Source of the DNA: Actinernus sp. WN-2022
Lineage: Eukaryota > Cnidaria > Anthozoa > Actiniaria > Actinernidae
Assembly (NCBI GenBank): GCA_030867875.1
Contig: JAOWCC010000019.1
Span: forward strand, 31,725,976-31,789,975
DNA length: 64,000 nt
Reading direction: 5' to 3'
Part shown: positions 1 through 9,511 of the stretch, piece by piece
How positions within the stretch are numbered: position 1 is the stretch's first letter
Layout: the number at the start of each line of letters is the position of its first letter
The notes under the pieces: generated by a model
Seen by the model: the letters and a program-made list of their open reading frames with translations, nothing else
Told to the model about the DNA's origin: nothing
The model's database searches: none
Position numbers and translations under genes: made by a program

Positions 1-630
1 TTAAAAAGAAGTTTCTTCAATCTTTTTTTTTTACTTTTTCAACTGAAAATTGGGTCGGTTTTAAACATTTATTATTTTTTGCTTTTCCAAAAAAAAAAAC
101 GTCGTTCGGGCGAGATGGTAACAAAACATTTAATTGGGATGGACTAAATATTATCATTACGCACTAAAAATGGGAGATGACAACTCCAAGAAAGCCGCTT
201 TGAGCAGTGTCGTGTTACTCAAAAACGTGTTCAGCATAAGTTTTCCATTGTCGCGATTTATTTTGCAAAAACCACGTCTGGAAAAAGAAATCTCCGAAAA
301 AGTGTGTGCAATGTCCCGATAATGTTTCTAGTTTCTCGATAAATTCTGCTACTCTCCCGATTCCCCACATTTTCTTTAGATTCCCGGCAAACCTCTCCCG
401 AAGCTGCTGCAGACCTTCTTAGAGTTGTCACCCCCGTCTAAAATAAGTAAGGTATAAATTGTCTTACGTTTTTTCTTATTACATCAATAATTGAAATTCA
501 AAAATGTTAAACACGAAGTTCCGGTATAAATGGGTGAGCACCTCCTATTTTCACGCATGGCGAACTCGGAATTTGAAATTCAAATGAGTAATAACATGGG
601 CTTGCGAATTAGCCTCTCATGTTAAAATAT

Positions 631-777
631 AGACTGCGAACAGTCCCTCCTTTTCCCTCCATTGATAGTAATTTGCGAGCGGAGCGAGCTAAGAGAAAAT
701 ATGGCAGGCGTTCGAGCGGAGCTAGAGGAACACAAATTACTATCAATGGAGGGAAAAGGAGGAACTGTTCGCAGTCT
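631..777. mobile_element. Foldback MITE, AGACTGCGAACAG ends
   Basis: Inverted ends AGACTGCGAACAGT and its complement ACTGTTCGCAGTCT, with complementarity continuing inward through CCTCCATTGATAGTAATTTG. No coding capacity. The copy B version (19458-19582) keeps the left arm and most of the right arm but diverges just before the terminal bases, where a B-only block begins. Confidence 0.75.
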
Positions 778-1604
778 AGTTAAAATTATACGAAATTTTG
801 AGTGTTTAAAATCAAACAAGCTGCCAGCCATCTCCTGGAGAGAAAACTCAATATTAAAAATAATTTGTTCTTAAATATCTTCAAAACTAAAAGGCATAAT
901 CTGCCTCACGTTATCATTTCATTTTCTGTGTTAAAATTACCACTAGGCCCCCCAGAAAATATAGATGGTCAAAAATGGGGGTGGTACCCTGCGCTGACAG
1001 CTGTGTCTGTTTAAAAAAAATGGGTCCCTATCTGGGGCAGTGTATTTGACCTGCTCCCTTATATTGGTCTATAATCGTTTATAATGTATTTTTTTGACTG
1101 GAAAAGACGTTTGTGTTTGATGAATAAAATATAGTAGTCATTTCATTTAGCACTATCTTTAAGAGCCTGAAAGGCCCGTTCAAACGAATCCAACATGTTG
1201 GCCCAATATCATCCAACATTGTTGGATTCAACAGAGGGGATGCAGGTTGGCGCAGTCAACAAGCCCTGGTATACCACATGGACATTGTCAATTAACTCTT
1301 GCACGATATTGAACATGGCGTACGAATTGGCTACGAAGGCCCGGGGCTTTCTAGCATCCATAACAATCACTTGTCAGCCATTTCAAATCCTAACGCGGTC
1401 ATCGCAGATCTCTCAAGCAAACTCAAACTTCGTCGTAAGCCCGGACCGTACCTTGCACCTCCTTTTCGCAATTTCGTCAGGTCGCCGATGGGTGTAATTC
1501 CGAAAAAGCACTCGGTTCCGCAAAAATGGCGCATCATTAATGACCTATCGTGGCCCGCTGGCCAATCAGTTAATGATGGAATTCCCAAGGAACGTTTTAC
1601 TTGT

Positions 1605-1895
1605 AATAGGCCCTTTGCAGCTAGCACGTCACGTGGTTGTACTGGAGAGCAAAAAATATCTGACTTCATTTATTTTAAGGCCTTGTACGAGATCGGTATT
1701 GCTATTAGCAAAACCTGTTTGTAAACGCTAGTTTTCACCTCCAATCGATTGTCGATCTTTCTAAACCTGCGTTTTAAAAGATAGCTTGCTCTCCAGCATC
1801 CATGGCAACGTCTTTCCCATGGGAATCACGAGCTCAATTCATTCGTTAATGAAGTATTATATCAGCACGTGACTGTTAGCTGCAAAGGGCCTATT
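1605..1895. mobile_element. MITE inside the DIRS-like fragment, AATAGGCCC ends
   Basis: Perfect 19-base terminal inverted repeats, AATAGGCCCTTTGCAGCTA at the left and its complement at the right (ending ...GGGCCTATT). It interrupts the RT frame after the KERFTCN residues. The interior has no protein similarity I recognise. A target duplication is not clear. Confidence 0.75.
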
Positions 1896-1971
1896 AAGAC
1901 ACACTAGACCAAGCCATTTCCCAACTCCAGCCTTTGGGGCCGGGGGCGTCAATGGCAAAACTGGAATTATC

Positions 1972-2120
1972 CAGGGGCGTAGTGTGCACTACGCACGAGC
2001 GTACACTTTGAGACGAAAATTCCCTGTTTGGCCTTGTAATTGTTTTACGAGAGGGGCCCCTTAAAAACGGTAGCTACTGCACTTGTTCGTACAACTTGAA
2101 AATGCCTAGCTACGCCCCTG
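1972..2120. mobile_element. 149-bp MITE, CAGGGGCGTAG ends, 5-bp TSD TTATC
   Basis: Starts CAGGGGCGTAG and ends CTACGCCCCTG. TTATC flanks both sides (1967-1971 and 2121-2125). Removing the element and one TTATC restores the RT motif-A reading frame (L-S-D-A-F). A second family member sits at 25440-25595, also with a 5-bp duplication. Superfamily uncertain; hAT-like ends are my best guess. Confidence 0.88.
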
Positions 2121-2847
2121 TTATCTGATGCGTTCAGGCACATTATGGTGCATAAGATGACTGGGAACTCCTAGGGTCAACATGGCCAATCGAACGCAAA
2201 TGGCGTATTTCTTAGACATGTTCTTTCCCTTCGGCCTCCGCAGTTCACCTGCGTTATTTCTGCGTTATGCGTGCGCGTTAACTTTTGTGATGCGCGATCG
2301 GGGCGTGTCTCCAGCGTGGCACTACTTGGACGACTTCTGGACCTGCGGTCCGCCAGCTCCAGATCCGACGTGCTAACTATATCACGACACTATGCTAACG
2401 GCATGTAGTGACCTAGGTTTTAGTACCAACCCTAAGAAAGTAACTCGGTGCGCCTACTACGAACCTTACGTTGTTAGGCATCGAGCTCGATACAGAGGCA
2501 CAGAAGCACGTATTGATTATTCTCGTTTGTTAGAGACAGTGGATATTCTAGCATTATGGGCTAATCGCCATCGGTGCACAAACCGGCAATTGCAGTCTCT
2601 ATTTGGCACGCTTAACTTTATCTGCTCGGTGTGTCGTCCAGGCAGAACATTTCTAAGACGATGATCGCTCTTCTTAGTCCCGCTCTCAGCCCTAATAATA
2701 TTGAGCCGAGATGGATGAAAAACTCCTAAAAACGGCCTAAAATGGTTCCAAGAGAAGAAAAACCACAAAGGAAACTACATAGAAGCGAAAAGGTATGTTT
2801 ATTTATACATTGTACGGCAATGTGAAAGTATTTATAAAACCCCATGA

Positions 2848-3248
2848 ATATCACTATTTACATCAACTACATGGACATAAAAATCAACAATTATATATAT
2901 AAACTATGTTAACTATTAATTACATTAACTGTCAACCATTATATACATTAAACTATCGCCCATTAACTATTGGCGCAGAGAAATTCTCTCTTTTGCCCTG
3001 TTCATTAAAGAGAGTTTGTCCTACCGATGAAAATGATGTTTATCTCTAGATGATCTTATATTTGCGGGCATTTCATTAAACAAACTCGCTGCAGGGTCTT
3101 GGAAAGTTCCCCTTAATTAGGGGAATAGTTATTAGAGGCGTAAACGCCTTGCTGGTTCATGCCTTTTTAAAGGTAAATATTCAGGCCACGAAGGATTATG
3201 CATGGCTTGAAAAACGCTTCTAAGTAGGTTGAATTGGGATCTCTAAAG
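2848..3248 (-). mobile_element. LINE 3'-end fragment (ORF2 C-terminus)
   Basis: Present in copy A only; copy B runs directly from AAAACCCC to AAGCTCGGTAGG (about 22105-22163). Minus-strand translation gives NPSWPEYLPLKRHEPARRL and, in the next frame, FNEMPANIRSSR, the pattern seen at the extreme C-terminus of CR1/L2-like ORF2 proteins. Too short to assign to a clade. The AT-rich remainder (2880-2960) is presumably 3' UTR. Confidence 0.6.
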
Positions 3249-3915
3249 TATGAAGCTCGGTAGGACTTGAACGCGACGCCCGGCTTCAATTCCCCGGATG
3301 TAAAAGACTCATTTTAGCAAGTAAGTCAACATATTTTGCCTTTTATAATTCCTATGGCTTTTTTGGTGGTTAGGCTTTTCTAGAGAATGCCTCATCGGGA
3401 CGTTGCCAGAAGCTACGTAAAATTTTAGATCTGCTAAGGTTAGTGCCCAAAATTTTACAGCTATGACTAGCGTAAAGAGTTCTAGAGCTGTAATATGAAG
3501 TGACAACGCTCCCAGCTCGGTGGGGATCAAAGGTGAACGCGATGCATTCGTGCCTACATGTAGCGCCGCCGCCTGTTCAGTGATGCGTCAGATGTGAAAG
3601 ATAAGTCTGAAAAGTTCCAAGGCGCTGTCTTGATGATTTGTACTCCGTTAAAATGAGGGAGCCGAAAGTTTGCCACCACGTGATGCCCAGGCGCATATCC
3701 GTTGGATATGACGAATCGAGTAGAATTATGTGGCAGACGCGGGGAGACGGCGGAGAAGACGTGACATAAACACCCTACCAGGTTTAACGCAGGTGATAAC
3801 GACCGCTAATTTCCCTATCAATGTTTGAAGTTGTTTTTTAGTAAAATATGTTCTGCCAAGCCAGGAGAGTTAATTCTTCAGTCAATTCGTCAACTCGAAA
3901 TGAAGGCACTGTTAA

Positions 3916-4454
3916 AGTGCAACTAACCCCTTTTGCAATTTTTATACATATGAATCTTTGAAAGGTTTTGAGTACTTCTGCGAAGAAATTTTTGGCTTAC
4001 AGAGAATACTCTATGTTCTAGGCTTGTTTAAAATGGTGAGATTTTGACCTTTCCTGACCCATGACCGCGTAAGAAAAAGCCTGGGTCGATTCTTGATCTT
4101 ACGTCATCCAACTCATTCGACTTTGCAATAATTTGAATAAATATTTAACATTTACTCTAAAATAACTGTTTTCTTTACTAACAACTCGCAGACTGTGTAT
4201 ATTCTCTATATATCGATGTTGTTGTGATGGAAAGGCGCCATGGAGAATAATGCATTAATGAGGTGACGTAAGATCAAGAATCGACCCAGGCTTTTTCTTG
4301 CGCGGTCACGGGTCAGGAAAGGTCAAATTGTCACCATTTCAAACAAGCCTAGAACATAGAGTATTCTCTGTAAGCCAAAAATTTCTTCGCAGAAGTACTC
4401 AAAACCTTTCAAAGATTCATATGTATAAAAATTGCAAAAGGGGTTAGTTGCACT
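3916..4454. mobile_element. piggyBac-like MITE, TTAA target duplication
   Basis: Begins AGTGCAACTAACCCC and ends GGGGTTAGTTGCACT, flanked by TTAA at 3912-3915 and 4455-4458. Inverted arms extend about 190 bases, with shared text such as AAGCCTGGGTCGATTCTTGA. Copy B holds the exact empty site (GCACTGTTAAGGTCATTG, TTAA at 22840-22843). A TTAA duplication is characteristic of the piggyBac superfamily. No transposase frame. Confidence 0.93.
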
Positions 4455-4468
4455 TTAAGGTCATTGCA

Positions 4469-4610
4469 ATTCTTGGGTTGCAATCAATCCCTGGAGATTC
4501 AAAAGACAAAGACATGTTGGAGGACGGAACAAAAGACACTAATGGTGAATCTTTTATTAATGTTCCTCCAACATGGCTGCCGTGCCCTCATGCATGTGCA
4601 ACCCAAGAAT
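4469..4610. mobile_element. 142-bp MITE, ATTCTTGGGTTGCA ends
   Basis: Terminal inverted repeat ATTCTTGGGTTGCA at the left, complement at the right, and an inner inverted pair (ATGTTGGAGGA and TCCTCCAACAT). The same element is at 22854-23002 in copy B, so it predates the duplication. Confidence 0.8.
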
Positions 4611-5681
4611 AGTGTTAGCCCACACCGCGGCAAGACGTCACGCGCATGCGTATTTGCTATTTCTTGAAGGCGCGCGGCCGCCCCCAGTTTCCCGCGAAAA
4701 CTGAAATGAAACAACAGGCACATACCCGTGATTTTAAAATTTCTGCTTAAAAGCATCCATTTGTGAACTGTTTTGTCAAAAAATAAGAAAACTACTTAAA
4801 AGCTAAGCCTAAGACTTTAACAGGTTGAAGTTTTCTTAATTTGTAATTCACTGTGAGTTTACTAAGTTATAAAATTATTTACTAAAAAAGTTGAAACCCT
4901 CGGTAATTTGTATTTGATAGCAGAGCCTTCGTTCTTTTGGCCAGCGGAGCATACCGCTTTGCCGCAGTGTGGTGTCGTTAGCCACACTGCCGAGGCAAAC
5001 CATTTCGGTCGATGGTAAACAATCTTTAAGTGGTGAAGACGCGAGTCCTAGATCATCAGAGATTTGTTGGAGCCGTTCGAATGCGCAGCCGGCTAGGTCG
5101 GGTGTTTCTTCACCATGAAAATCGTCAACGTATACATGCGCAGAGTAACCTTCCTCAGTAAAAATGTAAATCACCCCTTTCGTTGTGCTTTGACAAATCA
5201 TCGCGGATGTCCGTAAACCGAAAGATCATCTGGTGTCGAAATATAACTTGTTATCGAAGCAAAAGCCGAGCAAGTTATAGTCTTGGATCGATTGGTAATT
5301 ATATAATTGTCTGTAAGCTTGGTTGTAGGTCTTTTTTTATGGAGTAAACAGCCCTTGCCTTTCTGTACGATAAGTTCGCATAAACGATATTTGCCAGGAG
5401 ACGTACAATGAATGGCTCGTGAGGATAAGTTGACTTTGGAATGCCATTGTTTACTGATCTGTATGGGGGGAAACTCAAATCCATCACTACTCTGCGTTTT
5501 GTAGATCCGCGTTTTGGTACTGTCTGTAGAGGTGAACAAATGAGAGGTTTGTGTAGCGGGTTGCAGGTGAAGGGGCCAGCTATGGCGTTGAAACCCAATT
5601 CCGTGGCGATGTTGTGTTCTACGTGTTCGGGAAAGCGAGTGCCGAGCGGTGATTATGTGAGGTTGACTGGAATTTTACCCT

Positions 5682-5803
5682 GGTTCCAGAGGTTTTCTAG
5701 AGAGAACAGCCGCGATGCGGCGATCAGCGAGCTTCTCGCTGCTATCGCAGCCCGCTGATCGCTCTTTCTCCGCGGCTGTTCTCTCTAGAAAACCTCTGGA
5801 ACC
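5682..5803. mobile_element. Foldback MITE, GGTTCCAGAGG ends
   Basis: Arms GGTTCCAGAGGTTTTCTAGA and its complement, with inner pairing of GAACAGCCGCG and GCGATCAGCGAG segments, giving a nearly uninterrupted hairpin. The copy B version (about 23668-23760) loses the outer right arm at CTCTCTA, exactly where a LINE fragment starts. Confidence 0.8.
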
Positions 5804-6017
5804 CGACAGGGTGGAATTTCGTTCGAATCGAAGTTTATCGGCCAGCCGTATTGTAAAAAATCAACAATGACGTTATCGTGATAGTCCCTTAGATAACTGG
5901 CCCAGGCAGGAATATAAAGTTCGGTTTGTACTGGTATGCGTACTTCGAATGCATTTAGTTTGGTGGATTTTGTAGCCAGTTGTAAAATGGTTAACAACTG
6001 CGGTAATACGAAGCCGC

Positions 6018-6062
6018 CGGAGGTGACTCCCTTATGTGAGGGGTACATGGATGCTCGTCGAA
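6018..6062. mobile_element. Remnant of the G-rich GGTACTCCC MITE family
   Basis: The text GTGACTCCCTTATGTGAGGG followed by GTACATGGATGCTCGTCG matches the left end of the element at 39759-40002. It is flanked by two near-identical copies of ACAACTGCGGTAATAC (about 5994-6009 and 6069-6084). It may be an internal-deletion or excision scar. Confidence 0.55.
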
Positions 6063-6619
6063 TGGTTTACAACTGCGGTAATACATATACAAATGGTTCG
6101 CTGGCGGAAGTTCAGGTATTTCAGGAACGTGTTTGATTGTAGGAGTGACTTGAAGAACAGCTTCGTTGATGTTGCAATTAGGGACGGACCATTTGAAAAT
6201 TGATGGTGGGGGGGGGGGGATTTTTTTTTTTGCTCGATTTTTTTTAGGACTCCTATTGCTGCAAGAACGTTTTTTATGGCATCGGACCTTGCACGATATT
6301 TTTTTAAGGCATTCAGTACTTTGGTTTTACATCAAGAACATTTTACACGATTTTAATGTTTCTAGATTTATGGTATTTTCATGTACATTAATTACCTTTA
6401 TTTAGTAGAAAACATATATATCAGCCATGTTTTTAGAAAAGGAGCCTAAGAACCCAAGACCCCCTTTTGTGAAAACATGCCTGATCTTGTGTGCCTTTAG
6501 CTTCAAAAGCCAGTAACTCGTTTTTTTTGCCTTTTTCTTGAAAGGGCAGATTTTACTGCTCTCTAAAACACTGGTTTCCTGTGTTCTGGAGACTAAACAT
6601 TGGCTGAACCTGTTTCAAC

Positions 6620-6775
6620 TAATGAATAAAGTTTCACCCTTGCTCGATTTTTTTTCGGGGTGACTTTGGCTCGTTCGCTCATTTTTCTGTGCAAATTCGG
6701 CCTGCTCAAATTTTTGATTTGGGGGGGATTTGCGGTATCCCCCCCCCCCCCCCCCCCCCCTCCCCTAACCCACAT
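6620..6775. other. Low-complexity poly-C/poly-T stretch
   Basis: A long C run (6740-6760) and T/G-rich tracts, probably an eroded MITE end (compare 6195-6245, which repeats TGCTCGATTTTTTTT). It abuts the 5' truncation point of the LINE beginning at about 6772. Open frames over it are low-complexity artefacts. Confidence 0.5.
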
Positions 6776-7985
6776 TGATCACGAGATTCTTCTTGCTAAA
6801 TTACGTCACTACGGTGTACACGGTACAACGCACGATTGGTTTGCCTCGTATTTGGGTTCTCGCTCACAAAATAGTTTTGTAAATGGATCCTTATCTCGGG
6901 TTCGTTCTCTTAATTGTGGAATTCCTCAGGGCACAATCCTGGGCCCTTTGTTGTTCTTACTTTTCATAAACGATCTTCCTAGCTGTTTGTCTAATTCAAC
7001 CCCTAGGATGTATGCTGATGATACTAGCCTTACATTTTCTAATATTAAACAACATCAGTGAACTTAACTCAGCAATGAATTACGATTTACAGTGTATTCA
7101 TGAATGGCTTAATTGTAACAAATTGGCATTAAATATTACCAAAACCGAGTTCATGCTTATTGGATCCAGGCAGAAACTGACTAATATTTCCCAAACTCCA
7201 ACTCCTGTCATCAATAACATTCCAATAAAACAAGTTCAGTCAAGCAAATCGCTGGGAGTTAATATCGACGAAAATTTGAAATGGAATAATCATATCGATG
7301 TTATATCCAAAAAAATTGCTTCCGGCATTGGAGCTATTAAACGAATAAAACCATATGTACCATACGGTATTCTTCTAACTATTTACACCGCCCTAGTCCA
7401 ACCACACTTTGACTACTGTAGCCAAGTGTGGGGAAATTGTAACAAAGGACTAAGTGAAAAACTACAAAAACTTCAGAATCGTGCTGCACGTGTCTTGTTA
7501 AACGCTCCACTGATTCGACTCCAATGCAGAACATTTATTTAAAACACTGGAATGGAAAAAATTAAAAAATCAACGTTTATCTTCTTTAGCCACAATGGTC
7601 TTCAAATCTCTGAATCAGCTAGCTCCCGAATATCTCTGTTCGAAGTTCATTCCTAGGACTGAACTTACAAATTATGCCCTTGCCTTTCGAATTACGTGCA
7701 CAGAAATCCCTAAATGCATTTAAATCCAAGCTAAGTTGTCACGATTTTGCAGGATTTCACTGTTAGTTAAAATAACAACACGGCGCTCATGGAAAGCAGG
7801 CTTCTTTATTTATTATTCTTTGTATTTTAGCATTTTTAACAATTGTAATTAAACATTTCTACATATTAGTAGATCACATATTTTAATTAACTTATACGAT
7901 AGATTAGTATAGCATTAATAGCATATTTTAATATTTGTATATGACCTGATCGAGCACACCGTGTATAAATAAAGTTGACTTGACT
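6772..7985 (+). mobile_element. 5'-truncated LINE, RT C-terminal half, frameshifted
   Basis: Non-LTR retrotransposon ORF2 fragment. 6772-7060: HYGVHGTTHDWFASYLGSR, CGIPQGTILGPLLF (RT motif B) and the intact catalytic YADDT (motif C). A one-base shift near 7060 moves the frame; 7066-7540 continues with SLGVNIDENLKWNNHID and LVQPHFDYCSQVWG (thumb region); a second shift near 7540 leads to LNQLAPEYLCSKFIPR up to about 7710. The 3' end is near GTATAAATAAAGTTGACTTG. CR1/L2-like or jockey-like cannot be separated by eye. Only in copy A; not active because of the frameshifts. Confidence 0.82.
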
Positions 7986-8330
7986 TAAAAATACCCTAAC
8001 CGTCAACAACGGGTGCTCACTCATTTAGCTCACTGAATTTATGGTGTTTAGAGCTAGATCACTAAACAACACATGCTTCTTCGTTCTCCCTATATATATG
8101 AACTAATGCAAATCCTAACCCCACATTTAAAAATACCCTAACCGCCAACAACGGGTGGCAAACTAATTTAGGGTGTTTAGAGCTAGTCACTAATTTTGGG
8201 TTTTAGAAATACATCATCCTAACCCTACATTTAAAAATACAACTAGCAACTTCATGACTAGTAATATACCTGTACCCAAATTAAACTGTGCGCTCCCCTT
8301 CGTAGCAACGTCGTTACCGACATTAGTGCA
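7985..8330. repeat. Imperfect tandem repeats with TTTAAAAATACCCTAACC core
   Basis: Three diverged units of about 105-125 bases share ACATTTAAAAATACCCTAAC, CAACAACGGGTG and GGGTGTTTAGAGCTAGTCAC. The copy B equivalent is 26440-26760. They lie directly upstream of the internally deleted LINE and may be its 5' region. CCCTAACC occurs but is spaced, so this is not a telomeric tract. Confidence 0.65.
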
Positions 8331-8388
8331 TGATCACTTTTCTCAGGTATGCCTCTTATCCTCAACTCGCAATAGGCCAAATAAACAA

Positions 8389-9117
8389 AAACTTACAATG
8401 AGACGTGATCTTGCAAGATGTTTCTAATCAATTTAATAAGGAATTTGCTCATATCCCTTGGCCTTCTATGATAAGAAGTGAAAATATTGATCACTCGTTC
8501 AACACCTTTTATAATAAGATAAATCACTTAGTAAATAAACATGCTCCTTTAAAACAATTATCAAAACGTAAAATCAAACAACTTTTCAAAACCTTGGATC
8601 ACAAAAGGCATAATGACTTCCATAATGACTTCTTCACTGAACATTCCAGACTAGAAAAAATGAGAAACTCTCTTTTTGAGACAAGGTCCTAGAATATGGA
8701 ATTCTTTGTTTCCTACCATCCGTGATTTCACCAAAAAAATATTTTAAAAAGAAATAAAACAAACTTTTTGACCTTCTTTTCAAAGCTGATGACTATCTTG
8801 ATGTCTCTCAGATTATTAGTAATTTAAAGTAATGTAAATTATATAATCTCCTTATTCCTTTTTCTTCATACTAAATCTAATCTAATAATTCACATTATCA
8901 CTATTGTATTTTTCCTTACAGACGTATTTACTTATTGTATTGTTACGCCTTTCAATACTTTTATATCGCAGTCAGTTCTGTGCTATACCTATGTAAGTTC
9001 CTTATATGTCCCTGTAAATAGTGTGTTTTCTTCCTCCGCATCGATTAGCTTGCCTACTTGCAGGTGGAAGTTTGTATGTAATTTTTCTTGCGCTTATTTA
9101 ATACATTGTTGTTGTTG
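8389..9117 (+). mobile_element. Internally deleted LINE (linker joined to C-terminus), copy A
   Basis: The upstream part encodes QFNKEFAHIPWPSM ... HAPLKQLSKRKIKQLF, the linker that lies between endonuclease and RT in LINE ORF2 proteins. After a junction near 8680 the text continues directly as RIWNSLFPTIRDF and FKADDYLDVSQIISNLK with a stop, the usual extreme C-terminus. All of the RT is missing. A 3' UTR follows, ending in TTGTTGTTGTTA, a short repeated tail. The same deleted form is in copy B (26878-27615), so the deletion predates the duplication. Confidence 0.72.
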
Positions 9118-9120
9118 TTA

Positions 9121-9185
9121 CGGTCATATAACTCGGACTCGGATCTGACTCGGTCTCGGACTCGTCTCGATCTACGAATTTAGTA
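9121..9185. repeat. GGACTCGGATCTGACTCGGTC repeat next to the TRIM 3' end
   Basis: Short C/T-rich direct repeats (ACTCGGACTCGG, TCTCGGACTCGTCTCGATCTACG). The same block occurs at about 27620-27690 and again at 27775-27832 in copy B, each time next to a piece of TRIM 3' sequence. Confidence 0.6.
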
Positions 9186-9490
9186 CCCACACTGTGTATA
9201 TACACCCGAATTGTAAAAGTACCCAACTTCCAACGTAAAAGGACTACCTTTAATGCTTTTCCCACCAACGGTTACATCACAGATGTGACTGCCTGTCACC
9301 GACGGCATATACCGTGTATCATAAGTGCCATCTTTGTTGTCTTCCAAGTCCTCCTGATCGATCAAAGAACGTGAACAACCAACGGCGTTTGGAGCTGTTA
9401 TAAGAACTCGTACATCACTTTTACTCATACATCTAAACGGCTTGCCATATTGATCGTTTACAGTAACCTTAAATGAACACTGATTGCCTG
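9180..9490 (-). pseudogene. Filamin-domain remnant of copy A TRIM
   Basis: Minus-strand text SKSDVRVLITAPNAVGCSRS ... HICDVTVGGKSIKGSPFTLEV matches the filamin/ABP280 repeat of copy B TRIM (27959-28270). It lies out of frame with the upstream exon because of the deletion near 9510. Compared with B it has an extra in-frame Met codon (before SKSD) and an insertion of LIDQEDLED-type residues. After FTLEV the two copies diverge; here it ends GYFYNSGVYTQCGY and a stop at 9180. Without a compensating splice it would not be translated as part of the protein. Confidence 0.8.
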
Positions 9491-9511
9491 GTATAACATT
9501 AGTAACTTTGT

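Larger units (their letters stand above)
1243..2690 (+). mobile_element. DIRS-like retrotransposon reverse transcriptase fragment, interrupted
   Basis: Broken polyprotein of a DIRS-like retrotransposon (reverse transcription; these families normally also carry a tyrosine recombinase, not seen here). Frames in order: 1299-1600 with HDIEHGVRIGYEG and KWRIINDLSWPAGQSVNDGI, typical of the region before the palm; about 1896-2180 with a SDAFRH motif A split by a MITE; 2182-2376 with FGLRSSPALFLRYA and the catalytic YLDDF; 2392-2664 with a LWANRHRCTNRQLQSLFGTLN connection region. A stop follows DPTC at 2374. Two MITEs (1605-1895 and 1972-2120) are embedded. Copy B keeps only about 21190-21415 because the rest is deleted or replaced. 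Non-functional. Confidence 0.8.
3249..6048 (-). mobile_element. DIRS-like retrotransposon fragment (N-region, RT, RNase H), copy A
   Basis: Reading on the minus strand from high to low coordinates: 6048-5785 has YIPAWASYLRDYHDNVIVDFLQYGWP, the segment that precedes RT in DIRS-like proteins; 5640-5200 has RRVVMDLSFPPYRSVNNGIP; 5201-4875 has FGLRTSAMICQ and the catalytic YVDDF followed by LQQISDDLGL; 3560-3309 has ALELFTLVIAVKFWA, an RNase H-like segment. Frames shift several times and a piggyBac-like MITE (3916-4454), a second MITE (4469-4610) and a foldback (5682-5803) interrupt it. It lies tail to tail with the plus-strand fragment at 1243-2690. No tyrosine recombinase was found. Confidence 0.78.

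Noticed and set aside
6660..6770. Start of the 133-residue frame as the LINE N-terminus
   Set aside because: The first 35 or so residues come from a poly-C/MITE-like tract; LINE similarity starts only at HIDHEILL (about 6772).
8000..8260. CCCTAACC motifs suggesting interstitial telomere repeats
   Set aside because: The motifs are spaced by more than 100 bases within larger units and never occur as tandem TTAGGG runs.
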